Shown: positions 37,291 through 49,913 of the stretch, piece by piece | Numbering within the stretch: position 1 is the stretch's first letter | Layout of the letters: the number at the start of each line of letters is the position of its first letter | Source of the DNA: Lycium barbarum | Lineage: Eukaryota; Streptophyta; Magnoliopsida; Solanales; Solanaceae | Direction: 5' to 3' | Assembly: GCF_019175385.1 (NCBI RefSeq) | Contig: NC_083341.1 | Location: forward strand, 19,228,203 to 19,292,202 | Length of the DNA stretch: 64,000 nt | Translations under genes and position numbers: made by a program | Notes under the pieces: model-generated | Told to the model about the DNA's origin: nothing | Databases searched by the model: none | The model's input: only the letters and a program-made list of their open reading frames with translations

Positions 37291-38232
37291 TGTAGGATGT
37301 TGAGGATGTTGTTGGTATTAATTTCGGCTTCTTTACGGAAATAAAGTATTCAAATAGTCGTATCACAAGTTGGTTAGTTGAGAAATTTAGAAGACATCGT
37401 GTGGGCTGTTTTAGGGCGTATATTGGTATGGATAATGGTATTGATGATGTTGGTATTGTTGTTGTTTATTGGTTGTTGATATAATGATTTCGGGCTAGGC
37501 ATATAAACAGGGGAGATGCTGCCCGAATTTCGACAGAATCTAAAAAGATTTTAATTAAGGGTTTAAGACGAGCGTATGACGATGGGCCTAACAATCATAT
37601 GAATGGCTGTATATGTAGATTACGAGGCTACGGATGATCTTAGGTGAATTGCAAAATAGGAAGTAAGTTGGAAGTTGAGAAGTTATCTTCCAGGTATGCT
37701 AAGGCTCGTCCCTTTCTTTCAAAGGCATGATTCCTATGATTGTAATTCCATAAATGTTTTCCTAGCCTCCTTATTTCCAAAAGTTAGATGTTCATGATTC
37801 CAAGGCATAACCCTTTTCCTAATAATTCATGAATGTTTTCCAAAATGTTCGTATTTCCCTAAACCAGATGTTTATGACTCCGTAAGCTTTTATGACAACC
37901 ACGATGGATATGTTTTACAATGACAAGGATGATGTCAAGTGTGAGAATATTATTATGATGACTATGATGAGAACGATTTTATGTTTAAAGGTGCCAAGTT
38001 TATGACTTCAATGACGATATAAGAATGTTGAACTATTTCTTGATGTCTCAATTTTATTCATGGATGATGACTATTTTTTTTTAAGATTCCAAAAGTATAT
38101 GAATCTATGCCTTATGAGATTTATGATCTTATTCAATGTTTTCTCTTAATGCTATTCTTCATTGATAGTTTCACCTTATAATAATTGTTACTTCAAGGTG
38201 AGACAAAGCGACGATGATTATTCCATAATATA

Positions 38233-38264
38233 ATCGGAGGTTACCGACCTTACGTCACTCCAAT
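38233..38264 (+). other. Conserved LTR hairpin (LARD 5' LTR)
   Basis: ATCGGAG with CTCCAAT; one pair is broken by a G to A change compared with the 3' LTR. Confidence 0.45.
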
Positions 38265-38646
38265 GTACTTATAGCATTTACTTGGCTGTCATGCACGCTT
38301 TATATATATGTACGTATTTTCTCACACCGCGCCGCGCTATAGTCGGGTGGGCATGGCACGTAGAGTTGCACACCACTGTAGTGGGCATGTTATGATATTG
38401 CCCCGGACGCGGGAGGCCCGGACGCAGGCTAATGAGAATAACACCGAGCCTTCATGTCCGGGCATGATATTATATATATGACACCGCGCCGTAATGGCCG
38501 GGCATGTTACTATGTATATGTATTGAAATGTTTTTTTTAAAAGCTAAGCATGCATGACATCCGCCTTATATGGCATTCAGATGTACTGGTTATCCCTCTT
38601 ACTCCTTGTTATCTTTCATATCTAAATTATATTGTTATTCATGCCT

Positions 38647-38714
38647 TACATACTCAGTACATTATTCGTACTGACGTCCATTCTTGTGGACGCTGCGTTT
38701 CATGCCACGCAGGT
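38647..38714 (+). other. Tandem stem-loop, LARD 5' LTR
   Basis: CAGTAC (38655-38660) with GTACTG (38668-38673), then CGTCCA (38675-38680) with TGGACG (38687-38692), ending GCAGGT. Confidence 0.65.
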
Positions 38715-39120
38715 GTATACAGATGAGTAGAGGATATGGCTAAAAGATGTTTCAGCTGGATTGGCGAGCTCCATTTTCTTCCGGAGTGTTGCCGAGTCAG
38801 AGTATCTATATCATGGTATATTGATTTATGTTAGAGACTTTGCAGATAGAGTCACGTATATAGCATGTCAGTCTTGCAAGCGGCTCTACAAGCCGATGTA
38901 TTATTATGCATTATGTTACAAATTTCATATGATTACAAATTTTACTTGATTTGAGAAAGACGAAAAGAATGTTTTTTTGAAAAGCTTTCATCATGCATTT
39001 CATTTCGTGATTTAAGAGTCTAGTGAGATTATGAATATAACGAGAACCAGCAGGTTCGCTCGGCTCTATGTAAAGGGTCGGGTGCCCATCATACCCTATC
39101 AAGACTGGGGTGTGACAAGT

Positions 39121-39132
39121 TGGTATCAGAGC
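39121..39132 (+). other. Primer binding site, tRNA-Met type (LARD)
   Basis: TGGTATCAGAGC, three bases (AGT) after the LTR end. Confidence 0.92.
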
Positions 39133-39922
39133 AGTTCGTCCTAGGGGTTGTCTGCAAAGTCGTGTCCTGTAGAGTCTTGTTTATAAGTGTGAAGCGCGCC
39201 ACACTTATAAACAAGAGGCTGCAGGGAATTTAGGAACCATTGACCTTCTTTCTTATCTTAGATCGTGCCATAGAGCTAAATCATAGGATATGATGTTCTG
39301 ATTCGATTCCCAAATGTTTTTTATCATGGATAAGCAGTTGATTATGCCGCTACGAGGAAATTGCTTCGAATTGAAGTTGTTCATTCGAAAGGTATGTTCC
39401 TATTTTACTAATATGGATAGATGTTGATGTGAGAACTTGAGCAAGATATTATGGGTATTTGTGATTGCTCTGTGGGGCATCGAATGTGTTTTCTGGGCTG
39501 TGTGCAGGAATGAGGTAGTAAGAATTATAGGGGAAACTCTGCCGAAATTTTTTACAAATTGAATTGTTTGCATGTCCATAGAGAAAGAGTAAAGGTAAAA
39601 TGTGACCATCAGCCGTTTGGTAAGTCATGATTGAAGGAACAATTATGGGACGCCTTCAAAGAGAAGTTTTAGAATGATTTTAACTTAATTTAAAGGAGGA
39701 ACCCTGGAGGGAAAAAATGATTAGTAGTTAAAGAAATTGGAATGAGTTGCATCCGAGATTTCGGGGGATTGAGACCTATTGGAAACACAAAAAAAAAAAA
39801 ATTGACATTAGAAACTCAAATACAGTATTACGATTTATAGATTAGATTGGTTAGTAAGTGATAACACAGAGATATTGATATGGGAAGGAAGTTAACAAGT
39901 ACGGGAAAGTTTCACCCTAGAA

Positions 39923-39963
<41 letters not shown>

Positions 39964-42900
39964 CGAGATCAAGGTGGGTTTGTACTCATAGTGGAATGTC
40001 CTGCAAACTTCTAAGTAGATACTATTAAGTGGCAAACGGGAAATGAGCACTTTAAGAGCAACGGAAATCTAGGAGGACCTTCAAGACGAATATACGAGAA
40101 ATAAACATACATACGAGCAAGCTATGCTATCGTAAAGGGAAATAAGAAATGAGCGAAGGAAGAAAGAAAAGGGCGTATTTTACTAAAATTTCATGATGAG
40201 AACAAGAATCGGCAGGACATTAGGAGGATTATGACGCATGATTATGATACAAATAATTAGTTAAGAGAAACTATGGGACACTATGAGCTGAATTAAGAAA
40301 AGGACGAATCGCGAGAATATGAGAGAAAGTATCGACTTCTACTGGTATGATAGAAACCCAACTCGGAATCGAGAACTAAGAGTAAGAGGAATCTCAAGGG
40401 TACTGGTGAAATGATAGCTATGAAGGAAAATTGCGGCTGAAGGAACATGATATAGTCGGGCATTCTATAAAGAGCTTAACAAATTCCTATGTCACCATTG
40501 ATTCATTAACCTAGGGGACTATTAGGCATGAAGGAAGGAAGTGGTTTGAGCCGTGTCCAATATGTGTGGACATTTGACTTGATACAAGAATCCAGTTAGC
40601 AAAAGAGAAATAAGTCAAATCATGCGATGAAAGTAACTCTGGCATCATATGGACTAGAAGAGTTGAAGGATCGCTAGGGTCGGCCGAATGACTACCAAAG
40701 CGGTCAATACTCGAATGTTACTGGTATATGAGAACGTTCTTAGACGAATTAGAATAATCCCAAGTACAGAAGAAAGAAATGTACCGGCTTGAAAGAGTCG
40801 GAATTCGAGAGGAACTAATATTAGCAAGGATGTGCTAAAGAAAAGTGGAAATAGACTAAATGCATGTATATTATGAGACAAATATGGGAACAGAGGCATG
40901 ACAGATAATAAAGGTTTAGAAAATCAAGGAAATAAGTTTTGTCAATGCAATATGTTGTGTTCCGGGCTATGGTTCGGATCGCTCGTACCAGAGAAATTTT
41001 TTGTTACAATTAAATATGCAGCAACGTACCCCAAAAAGGTAACGAAAGAAGTGAGAAGGCATACAAGTGATCAAGGTTAAGTATCAAGGACAGTCGGGAT
41101 TAGTAAAGAGAAATCGTAACACTGGAAGAAGTGAGAGTTTTAAAAGAGGAATATTTTGGGAATCTCAATGATCGTCAAAAGAAAGAAAGACAGTATGCCT
41201 ATGGATAGCGCGACAGCAGTACTGCCTGAGACTAGAAATATCTCATGCGTCCTGAAATCATAAGTCACCATTTATATTAAATCGTGAGAGTATATGTTAT
41301 AGGACCATATAAATAGTCGTCCTGATGAAATGACTAGTAAAATGGTGTGGGGACGACGTTAAATATTTGAAGAAGAATGGAAGCTCGTCAAATCTCAATT
41401 AGCCGCTGCTATAGGAGAGCCAAATACTTAAAGAGGAAAGCACACTTGTATTAAAAGGAAGTTGTAATTAAGTAAGATTTTATTTTAGTCTCATGCTAAC
41501 GAGTTATCTTGTAATGATGTTAAGACTAGAGGAAAGGAAATTGGAGGAAAGATTCAAACAAGGATTTGAAAAATATTTTGAATAGTGGATTAGTATGTTG
41601 TAAGTATAATCTTGTGATAAGGGATAACAACGATGATAAGAAAATGTTGTATACAAGAGTATAAGGAATGGTGCTGAGGATTCTTGTATGGGTCGAATGG
41701 AGTCCCATTTGAATATAGATCCCGCGGCTATTGCATTTTTGACGCATTGGATGAATAATCTGAAGTAAAGTAATTAATGAGAATAATAAGCCATTGGCAA
41801 GGAAATGCTATTGCAAGCCATCGGGGCGCTACCATAGGTGGAACTATGATGACATTGTAAGGAATTAAGGAGTTTGACAAAAGCATTAAAAAGGAGATGG
41901 AATGATATGAATATAAAATCGATTAATACTAAGCGCATAATCTAAAGTAGCACTAGAAAAACAAGCAAGGGAAAGTGTCACAGCTAAATAAGAAAGTTGC
42001 CCACTAGTAGAGAAATAGAGGGTTGCGAAATAGGAGGAACTAAGTCAACGGAAGGTGAAGTCGTGAAGACAAGATCGCAGGAAAAAGATTCAAGGATATA
42101 ACTAAAGGAGAGGGACATTTAAGGAATTAAGAGATCCGCTTGATTGGTAAATCGAAATGACAAATAATTGCGTCAAACTATGGGAAAGACTTATTAAGTG
42201 AGAATCGGGCAAAGGTTAAAAATAGAAGGAGAACCCCAAAGGAACTGATCAAAGGATATCACGTTTGATTGGATCAAGCGGGTGACAATGAGATCTCGTG
42301 GAACAAGAAACATGATGGCTTTTATTGGGAAAAGGGATGAATGAAGGTTACAGAAAAAGGAAAGAATGAAAAGATTCAAATTCGCTGCATGACTAGGAAT
42401 ATTGGTTACTCTTCGACAAATTTCTGAATTCACCCCTAATTTATTAGTCGAACTAAGGATCAGAAACTTTAAGAGTAAATTGAAGGAAAGGAATCATTAA
42501 AGAAGAGATTTGAGATGTTTTTGATATAAGTACAAGAATTTTCGTTAGTTACCCAAGTGTTAGAAGTCCAATTGAAGGAAAGAGAAATTAAGAGAGACAT
42601 TTCTGTGTTACAATAGTTGAAAGATAAAGTACCGCAAAGATTAATTCGACTGCTGTAGAAAGTAAAAGATGCTAAGACGTGGCCAGTCTTGAATTTATTT
42701 TTAAGGGAGGTAAGAATAAGAATAAGTCAACTCCAAAGAGATAAAGGCTTGGTACATCTGTGAAACGTAAGAAGATACGTGGGGATCGAAGAGGGCAAGA
42801 ATTTCTGAATAAAAAGAACATAAGATCAAAATTGGATAAAAGTATGTGGTAAATACGGCATGAAAGGGCATACAAGAATGTAAACAACAAAGGCTGAAGA

Positions 42901-43147
42901 GACAATGAAAGCGATAAAGCATGGAGAGTTAGTGGACAGACAAATAATAAGAAAAAGGGATGACCTTGAGTACAGGCATAAAATTTTGGCTACAAAAAAA
43001 AAGGAAGGATAAACTGCATAATTCAGATAAGTTCAGTTTTAATGAGCAAGTAAGACTGCAAGTAAGTAAAGTAAATACTGACAAATACAAGTAAGAATAT
43101 TGGCATCTATCTCAAGCGAACTCTAACTCAACATTCGAGGACGAATG
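39133..43147 (+). other. Non-coding interior of the LARD
   Basis: About 4 kb, purine-rich on the plus strand, with a (TA)n run at 39923-39959. No zinc knuckle, DSG protease, YxDD or integrase motif was found in the frames available. Confidence 0.75.
39176..39215 (+). other. Perfect 16-bp hairpin just after the primer site
   Basis: CTTGTTTATAAGTGTG (39176-39191) pairs perfectly with CACACTTATAAACAAG (39200-39215) across the 8-nt loop AAGCGCGC, itself partly self-complementary (GCGCGC). Position in the untranslated leader suits an RNA dimerisation or packaging signal. Confidence 0.8.
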
Positions 43148-43166
43148 TTTTTGAAGGGGGGGAGAA
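43148..43166 (+). other. Polypurine tract of the LARD
   Basis: TTTTTGAAGGGGGGGAGAA ends exactly at the 3' LTR start. Confidence 0.88.
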
Positions 43167-44044
43167 TGTTACACCCCGCACTTTCAGAGCATGAGCATGA
43201 CACATACGTCACTGTAGTAATGGAGTGTCGGAGACGTCCCATGATGTTTTGGAAGGTACAAGCCACGAGAAGTATATAACAATGAAATAAAGGATGATTA
43301 TGATCACGTAAGTCGTAATCGGGAAAAACTATTTTGAAACACAAGAACATGGCCATTATCATGTATAATAAATGATAAATATCATGTATGGAGAGTTTCG
43401 GAAGGTTTCGAGATCAAGCAAATTGAAGAAAATAAGTTTGATGAAAATTTGAGAAATGTTGGGCAGATTTTTAGTCAACTTTGGAGGGGCATATCTCCTA
43501 GTATATTAGGAGTTTTAAGGTGGAACAAAAGCCTAAAATGTATTTCATCGAGTCTAGTTTCTAATACAAAAAACCGCTCATCGATAGGACATCGGAGTAG
43601 AGAATTATAGACGTTACAAACTGAGCTGTCGGTGCAGAAACAGGACTGCTACAGTACTGCCGGACCCAACTTAATATAAAAGGGGCTAAAACCCCATTTT
43701 TCATCATCAAAAAATGCTCCAAGGTTCCAGAATTTTCAGCCATCAAAAGGGCTCTTAATCTCACATAAAAGTGAAGATTTTGAGCAAAATTTCAAGCTAC
43801 GGAATATCAATCGAGGTCCGGGCAACGCGTAGACGCGATTATAATTTCGTTTGGTGTTGGAGTTAGCTTGGGGACAAGAAAATGATGAATATTTTGCTAC
43901 CTTCATAAAAATAAGGTATGAATCATTGAATTTCTTTCTTTATCAATATGGATTAAGGAATAATTGCAAGAATAAAGGTTATATTTTGTTGTGTTGATGT
44001 TGTTGAATTATGGATTGAGGTTTGAAGAGAATTTTGGATAAAAA

Positions 44045-44096
<52 letters not shown>

Positions 44097-45037
44097 TGTA
44101 GGATGTTGAGGATGTTGTTGGTATTAATTTCGGCTTCTTTACGGAAATAAAGTATTCAAATAGTCGTATCACAAGTTGGTTAGTTGAGAAATTTAGAAGA
44201 CATCGTGTGGGATGTTTTAGGGAGTATATTGGTATGGATAATGGTATTGATGATGTTGGTATTATTGTTGTTTATTGGTTGTTCATATAATGATTTCGGG
44301 CTAGGCATATAAACAGGGGAGATGTTGCCCGAATTTCGACAGAATCTAAAAAGATTTTAATTAAGGGTTTAAGACGAGCGTATGACGATGGGCCTAACAA
44401 TCATATGAATGGCTGTATATATAGATTACGAGGCTACGAATGATCTTAGGTGAATTGCAAAATAGGAAGTAAGTTGGAAGTTGAGAAGTTATCTTCCAAG
44501 TATGTTAAGGCTCGTCCCTTTCTTTCAAAGGCATGATTCCTATGATTATAATTCCATAAATGTTTTCATAGCCTCCTTATTTCCAAAAGTTATATGTTCA
44601 TGATTCCAAGGCATAACCCCTTTCCTAATAATTCATGAATGTTTTCCAAAATGTTCGTATTTCCCTAAACCAGAGGTTTATGACTCCGTAAGTTTTTATG
44701 ACAACTACGATGGATATGTTTACAATGACAACGATGATGTCAAGGGTGAGAATATTATTATGATGACTATGATGAGAACGATTTTATGTTTAAAGGTTCC
44801 AAGTTTATGACTTCAATGACGATATAAGAATGTTGAACTATTTCTTGATGTCTCAATTTTATTCATGGATGATGACTATTTTTTTTTAAGATTCCAAAAG
44901 TATATGAATCGATGCCTTATGAGATTTATGATCTTATTCTATGTTTTCTCTTAATGCTATTCTTCATTGATAGTTTCACCTTATAATAATTGTTACTTCA
45001 AGGTGAGACAAAGCGACGATGATTATTCCATAATATA

Positions 45038-45069
45038 ATCGGAGGTTACCGACCTTACGTCACTCCGAT
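45038..45069 (+). other. Conserved LTR hairpin (LARD 3' LTR)
   Basis: ATCGGAG (45038-45044) with CTCCGAT (45063-45069), enclosing GGTTACCGACC and TACGTCA. Confidence 0.5.
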
Positions 45070-45438
45070 GTACTTATAGCTTTTACTTGGCTGTCATGCA
45101 TGATTTATATATATGTACGTATTTTCTCACACCGCGCCGCGCTATAGTCGGGCGAGCATGGCACGTAGATGTGCACACCACTGCAGTGGGCATGTTATGA
45201 TATTGCCCCGGACGCGGGCTAATGAGGATAACACCGAGCCTTCATGGCCGGGCATGATATTATATATATGACACCGCGCCTTAATGGCTGGGCATGTTAC
45301 TATGTATATGTATTGAAATATGTTTTTTTAAAAAGCTAAGCATGCATGACATCCGCCTTATGTGGAATTCAGATGTACAGGTTATCCCTCTTACTCCTTG
45401 TTATCTTTCATATCTAAATTATATTGTTATTCATGCCT

Positions 45439-45506
45439 TACATACTCAGTACATTATTCGTACTGACGTCCCTTCTTGTGGACGCTGCGTTTCATGCCAC
45501 GCAGGT
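45439..45506 (+). other. Tandem stem-loop, LARD 3' LTR
   Basis: CAGTAC (45447-45452) with GTACTG (45460-45465), then CGTCC (45467-45471) with GGACG (45480-45484), ending GCAGGT. Confidence 0.65.
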
Positions 45507-47263
45507 GTATACAGATGAGTAGAGGATATGGCTAGAAGATGTTCCAGCTGGATTGACGAGCTCCATTTTCTTCCGGAGTGTTGTCGAATCAGAGTATCTA
45601 TGTCATGGTATATTGATTTATGTTAGAGACTTTGCAGACAGAGTCACGTATATAGCATGTCAGTCTTGCAAGCGGCTCTACAAGCCGATGTATTATTATG
45701 CATTATGTTACAAATATCATATGATTACAGATTTTACTTGATTTGAGAAAGACGAAAAGAATGTTTTTTTTTAAAAGCTTTCATCATGCATTTCATTTCG
45801 TGATTTAAGAGTCTAGTGAGATTATGAATATAACGAGAACCAGCGGGTTCGCTCGGCTCTAAGTAAAGGGTCGGGTGCCCATCATACCCTATCAGGACTG
45901 GGGTGTGACACAAATCCCTCTTATTAGATTCATTTTAACTAAACACAATGTTCTAAAAAAGAGTGCAAGGTCTCAATATGCCTGAAAAGTAGAAGCCTGA
46001 AGCTCAACGATCTCCATGAGGCCTCCTTCCTTCTTCAAATCCTCCGAACAATCCCAAGATGATCAAATATGGGTTATAGCTAGACACGAGTCTATTAATA
46101 CCCATAATGCTATATATAAATCTAATTCCGAAATAAAACTCAAAATTAGGATTTTCGGACCCAAAAGGGTACAACAGTAAATTGGACCTAGAATCACGTT
46201 CCTCATGCTTAATATTACTCACATTTCAAAAATCATCCAAAAACAACTACGAATTCATGCTCAAATATCAATTTCCCTATTTTCCAATTTGGGTTCAAAA
46301 CCCTGCACTTAACCTCTTAAATTCCACTTTCTAAGCATGGGTTAATGATCCTAATCAATGAAATAATCATAAAACATGAATTAGAGAACTTACCCACTGA
46401 TTTCCTCTTGAAACCCTTCACTTTTGCTCCACAATCACCCTTAGTCTTGGGGTTTTAGAATTGGAATGACTTAAGGAAGAAGACACTCAAAATATATATT
46501 TTCCCCAGCGATCTTGCGCACCTGTGCACTTACTCTCGCATCTGCGCATCTGCACCGGCGGACAACGCTTCGCACCAGTGAAACTCTCACAAATATCTAA
46601 GGCCTCGCAGCAGCGGAGCTCAGCTCGCGGCTGCGCACACGCGCCTGCGGAAAGTCCTTCGCAGGGGCAGGTCTGGACCAAGTCCACCAGACCTCGCTCT
46701 TGCGGGCTTGCACTTGCTGGAGCACATCTCCAGGGGTCACCTGCACGTACACCAGAATAGGTAAAAACTAGTTTTGACTCTCTCAACCTGAAATCCCGAG
46801 TCTCTTCCGGAACCTCCCCGAGACAAACTAAATATGCAGACACATGTAAAAACACGCTACAAACTCACTCGTGCGCTCGAAATTTCCAAATAAGGTCTCG
46901 TTGACCAAGTCAACCCCGAACGGCCAAAAACCCACTTTCCAACCAAATGACCAAAACGCTCCCGAAACCCTCAGGAACCGAACCGAATACACCACCAGCC
47001 TATAATTGACATTCCGGAGCTAATGGAATCTACGAAATTCTCAAAAGGACGCATTTACCCCCGATGTTGACTTTAGTCAACCAAACACTGAAGAGTCTTC
47101 AAAAATCTCATTTCCTCAACCCAAACGCATTCCAACTACCTCGGGAAACCGTACCGACCAATCCCGCTAATAAAAAAAAATACTCAAACGAAGTTAGGGA
47201 AAGGATCAACAAGGGTAAATTAGTCAAAACGCTTAAAACGACCTAACGGGTCATTACATATTG

Positions 47264-48367
47264 CTTCATAGGTGAAGCCATGCGCTTCATAGAAGTGTGC
47301 CTTTCAAATAATGATATGTAATGTGATCCCAATAACAAACAATCGGTTATTTGAATCTCAACTTTGAGGAGTTGGAGTAGTATCATTGTTATTGTATGTT
47401 GAATACTGAAAGTAGTTAGTTTAACTGTAATTCGATCAATATAATACTAAATTTATATATATTTGATATTCCTTTAATTCATGAATAGTGCAATTCATTT
47501 CAAAAAAGCAGGTGCTTCATTTCTCGCTTTTCGATTCAGGTCTCATGGACCTTGTCGCTTTTTGGCTCATTTCGTTTTTAAAACCTACGGCTCTGGGTGT
47601 TAAATTATGTGACCCACTTTATCTAAATGTTTAAAATACTAAAAATAATATATTGTTATTTACTTAATTGTGTTTCCAACAGCTTTCTCAAGTACAGGTC
47701 TGATTCTTATTTTTTATAGATCAAGCATGTGAACTTTTTTTTTTTTTCACAATGGGTGATGGTGAGACTTGAACCAGACCTTTGTTTGGTCTGATAGCAT
47801 ATTAGATTGTGGGACCACCTTATTTAAAAGCTTAAGTTGTTCGAGAAGATAGACTTTTATTTATTACTTTATTATGTATTCAACACTACTTCCTAGAAAA
47901 CAATATACAAATGTTTGAGAAATCGCGATTCCAAAGCAACGCAATTTCAAACCGATTTGACATATCAAATGGCATGAAATAGGAACCAAAGCAATATAAA
48001 GTTTGGTTGTTGCATGATTGAAAATTATTAAAAATCAATAAAACATGACAAGTGCATCTACATAAGTAAGAATTTTAACTTTTTTTTTTTTTGATGAAGA
48101 CCATAAGTCTAAGAATAATTCACATGTTATTCTTTCCTTCTATGTCAGTATGAATGATTTGTTAATTTCTATCTCTAACATGCATGCATGCCATTTAAGA
48201 GACAAAGCATTTTTAGTAACTATTGAGAAATAAGAAGATCTTACTGAGGCAAATTCATTCTTGGAATGAAGATTATCAAAATGTATGTTGTATTCGTATA
48301 ACTAGTCACATGATGGTGACAATATCTTGAAAAAAAACGACTGTAAGCATTTATTCCTTTTGATTTA
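47264..48367. other. Intergenic stretch with a possible SINE remnant
   Basis: No gene seen. At about 47735-47880 the minus strand has GGTTCAAGTCTCACC, a good RNA polymerase III B-box match, upstream of an A tract (minus-strand copy of the T run at 47737-47749), suggesting a degenerate SINE. I cannot find a clear A box or target duplication. Confidence 0.35.
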
Positions 48368-48694
48368 GGGTGTATGATCAGATGGAAAACATTTTTCAAA
48401 TGTTTTTCATTCACAGTTTTTTTTAAAAAAAAATATGTATTAAAGATTGATACTAATGTTAGCGAATCGAATATTGTTTTAATGAAATTTTTGAATACTA
48501 AAGACTGATTACAATGTTCAACTGTTGGTTGGATAATATATACAAAATTAATAGTTGTAAAGGAAAATAACATCTACCTAAGCGTGAGAGAAGTTATTTT
48601 CCACGTGCTTGCCAAACATAAAAAAAAAAAAAAAAAAACTTATTTTTAGTGAACTTTTTCCCTGAAAATAATTTTCAACTTACTTAACACACCC
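48368..48694. mobile_element. Tourist-like MITE 1, TSD TTA
   Basis: 327 bp; ends GGGTGTATGATCAG and CTTAACACACCC, flanked by TTA (48365-48367 and 48695-48697). Termini are diverged. Low-complexity A/T interior, no coding. Confidence 0.62.
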
Positions 48695-49905
48695 TTAGGG
48701 TGTGTTCGGTATGGAGGAAAACATTTTTTGAATGTTTTCCAATTTTGTCATGTTCGTTTGGTCAAATATTTTAGACAACATTTTCTTTAGGAAAACAAGT
48801 TTCTTAAAATTGGAAAAAATGACCTCCCTAATAAAAGTAGGGAAAACAAGTCCACAATGCATTCCACCAACCATCCAACTCTCCCCCAATCACTCCCACC
48901 ATCCCATCCCCCCCCCCCCCCCACCCCGCACCCCCACTCCCCCCCACCCCCCTCTCCCCGCCAAAAAAATTAATTTTGTTTTGAAAAAAAATGTTACACT
49001 CCATAATAATCCGTGCTACTGTATTAAAACAAGAAAGAATGAGTTAAGAAGGTTCAAGGAAAGTTAATCGAGTTAGTAAGAATATTGTTATATATATGGT
49101 TGTCTTAAGTATCTCGAGGTGACATGGTAACCTAAAGGATTTTAAATCGTGTTATGAGTATGTATATGAGGTGATGTGAGTGACCTTTTAAAGTATTTGA
49201 GATTATTAGTAATGATATAGAAGATGGACAAAAGATAGGAATATACTTTTGCGATTGGAGTTTCGTTGAAGCTTTGTGAGTTCTCTAGTTATGTTTAAGG
49301 TTATTGTGATTCTTCGGACCCTTCGATACGTGTATATGGATTTTTATTGATGTATATAAGTGTGTATATATATGTGTATAAGAGGTTATATGAGGTTGGA
49401 AGAGGATTAGAAGTTAAACGAAATGAATCGGAACAATTTCAGTAAAATCTCGGACCCGAATTTTAGCCTATATTGTAGGAGGCATATCTCCTAGTATATG
49501 AGGAGTTTTAAGATGTTTCAAAAGCCTAAAATGAAGTCCATCGAGTCTAGTTTTCAATGCAACAAACCGCTCGTCAAAATGATATCGGGGTAAGGAGATA
49601 TGGACAATGCAAGTCGGGCTTAGTATTAAGACTTAAATGTTCACAAATTTTTCACTAGTGGACGTGTGGGCCCCACAAACACATGACAAAATCAGATTTT
49701 TTCCCATTCTTAGTTGGGGGAACGTGTAAGGCCTTCTTGGGCAGCAAAATGGGATTAAATTAACAATGGTTAAATTATTAAGTGGGATTGGGAACAAAAA
49801 TCAGTCCCTTATTCTAAGCCATGTTTGGCCGTGCATTATAGTGAAATGGTCAAAGATTCTTGACCCAAAAATTTAAGTGGACACATGTCCAACTTGTGGA
49901 CTGCA

Positions 49906-49913
49906 TATATAAG
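49906..49913 (+). promoter_or_regulatory. TATA box of S7 LTR
   Basis: TATATAAG in CTGCATATATAAGAAAAAAC. Confidence 0.4.

Larger units (their letters stand above)
36375..39117 (+). repeat. 5' LTR of the LARD
   Basis: 2743 bp, TGTTACACCCCC...GGGGTGTGACA. Compared with the 3' LTR it has a shorter (TA)n (about 33 against 47 bp), an extra 15 bp near 38415 and scattered substitutions, densest in the first 120 bp. Overall divergence looks like 1-2% by eye. Confidence 0.93.
36375..45910 (+). mobile_element. Complete LARD-like gypsy element, TSD CAAAT
   Basis: 9536 bp with two long LTRs (36375-39117 and 43167-45910), Met primer site, polypurine tract and a perfect CAAAT duplication (36370-36374 and 45911-45915). 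The 4049-bp interior encodes no retroviral protein: the longest frames are about 80 codons and lack motifs. Long LTRs plus a conserved but non-coding interior define a large retrotransposon derivative; the LTR and primer-site type suggest a Del/Tekay helper. It is inserted in S5. Confidence 0.92.
43167..45910 (+). repeat. 3' LTR of the LARD
   Basis: 2744 bp, TGTTACACCCCGCAC...GGGGTGTGACA; contains (TA)n at 44048-44094 and a TATA box at 43675-43682. Confidence 0.93.
32334..47258 (-). mobile_element. Solo LTR (S5), gypsy-type, TSD TATTG, with two nested insertions
   Basis: On the minus strand it starts TGTAATGACCCGTTAGGTCG (ending at 47258) and ends TAGGTCGTGACA (32334). TATTG flanks it at 32329-32333 and 47259-47263. 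Taking out S6 (33904-36259 plus 5 bp) and the LARD (36375-45910 plus 5 bp) leaves about 3023 bp. Pieces of S5 are 32334-33903, 36265-36374 and 45916-47258. GC-rich text at 46.5-46.75 kb gives overlapping open frames on both strands that are not genes. Confidence 0.85.

Noticed and set aside
46487..46855. 122-codon frame and an overlapping plus-strand frame in GC-rich DNA
   Set aside because: Lies within the S5 solo LTR, with open frames on both strands at once, as expected of GC-rich LTR text.
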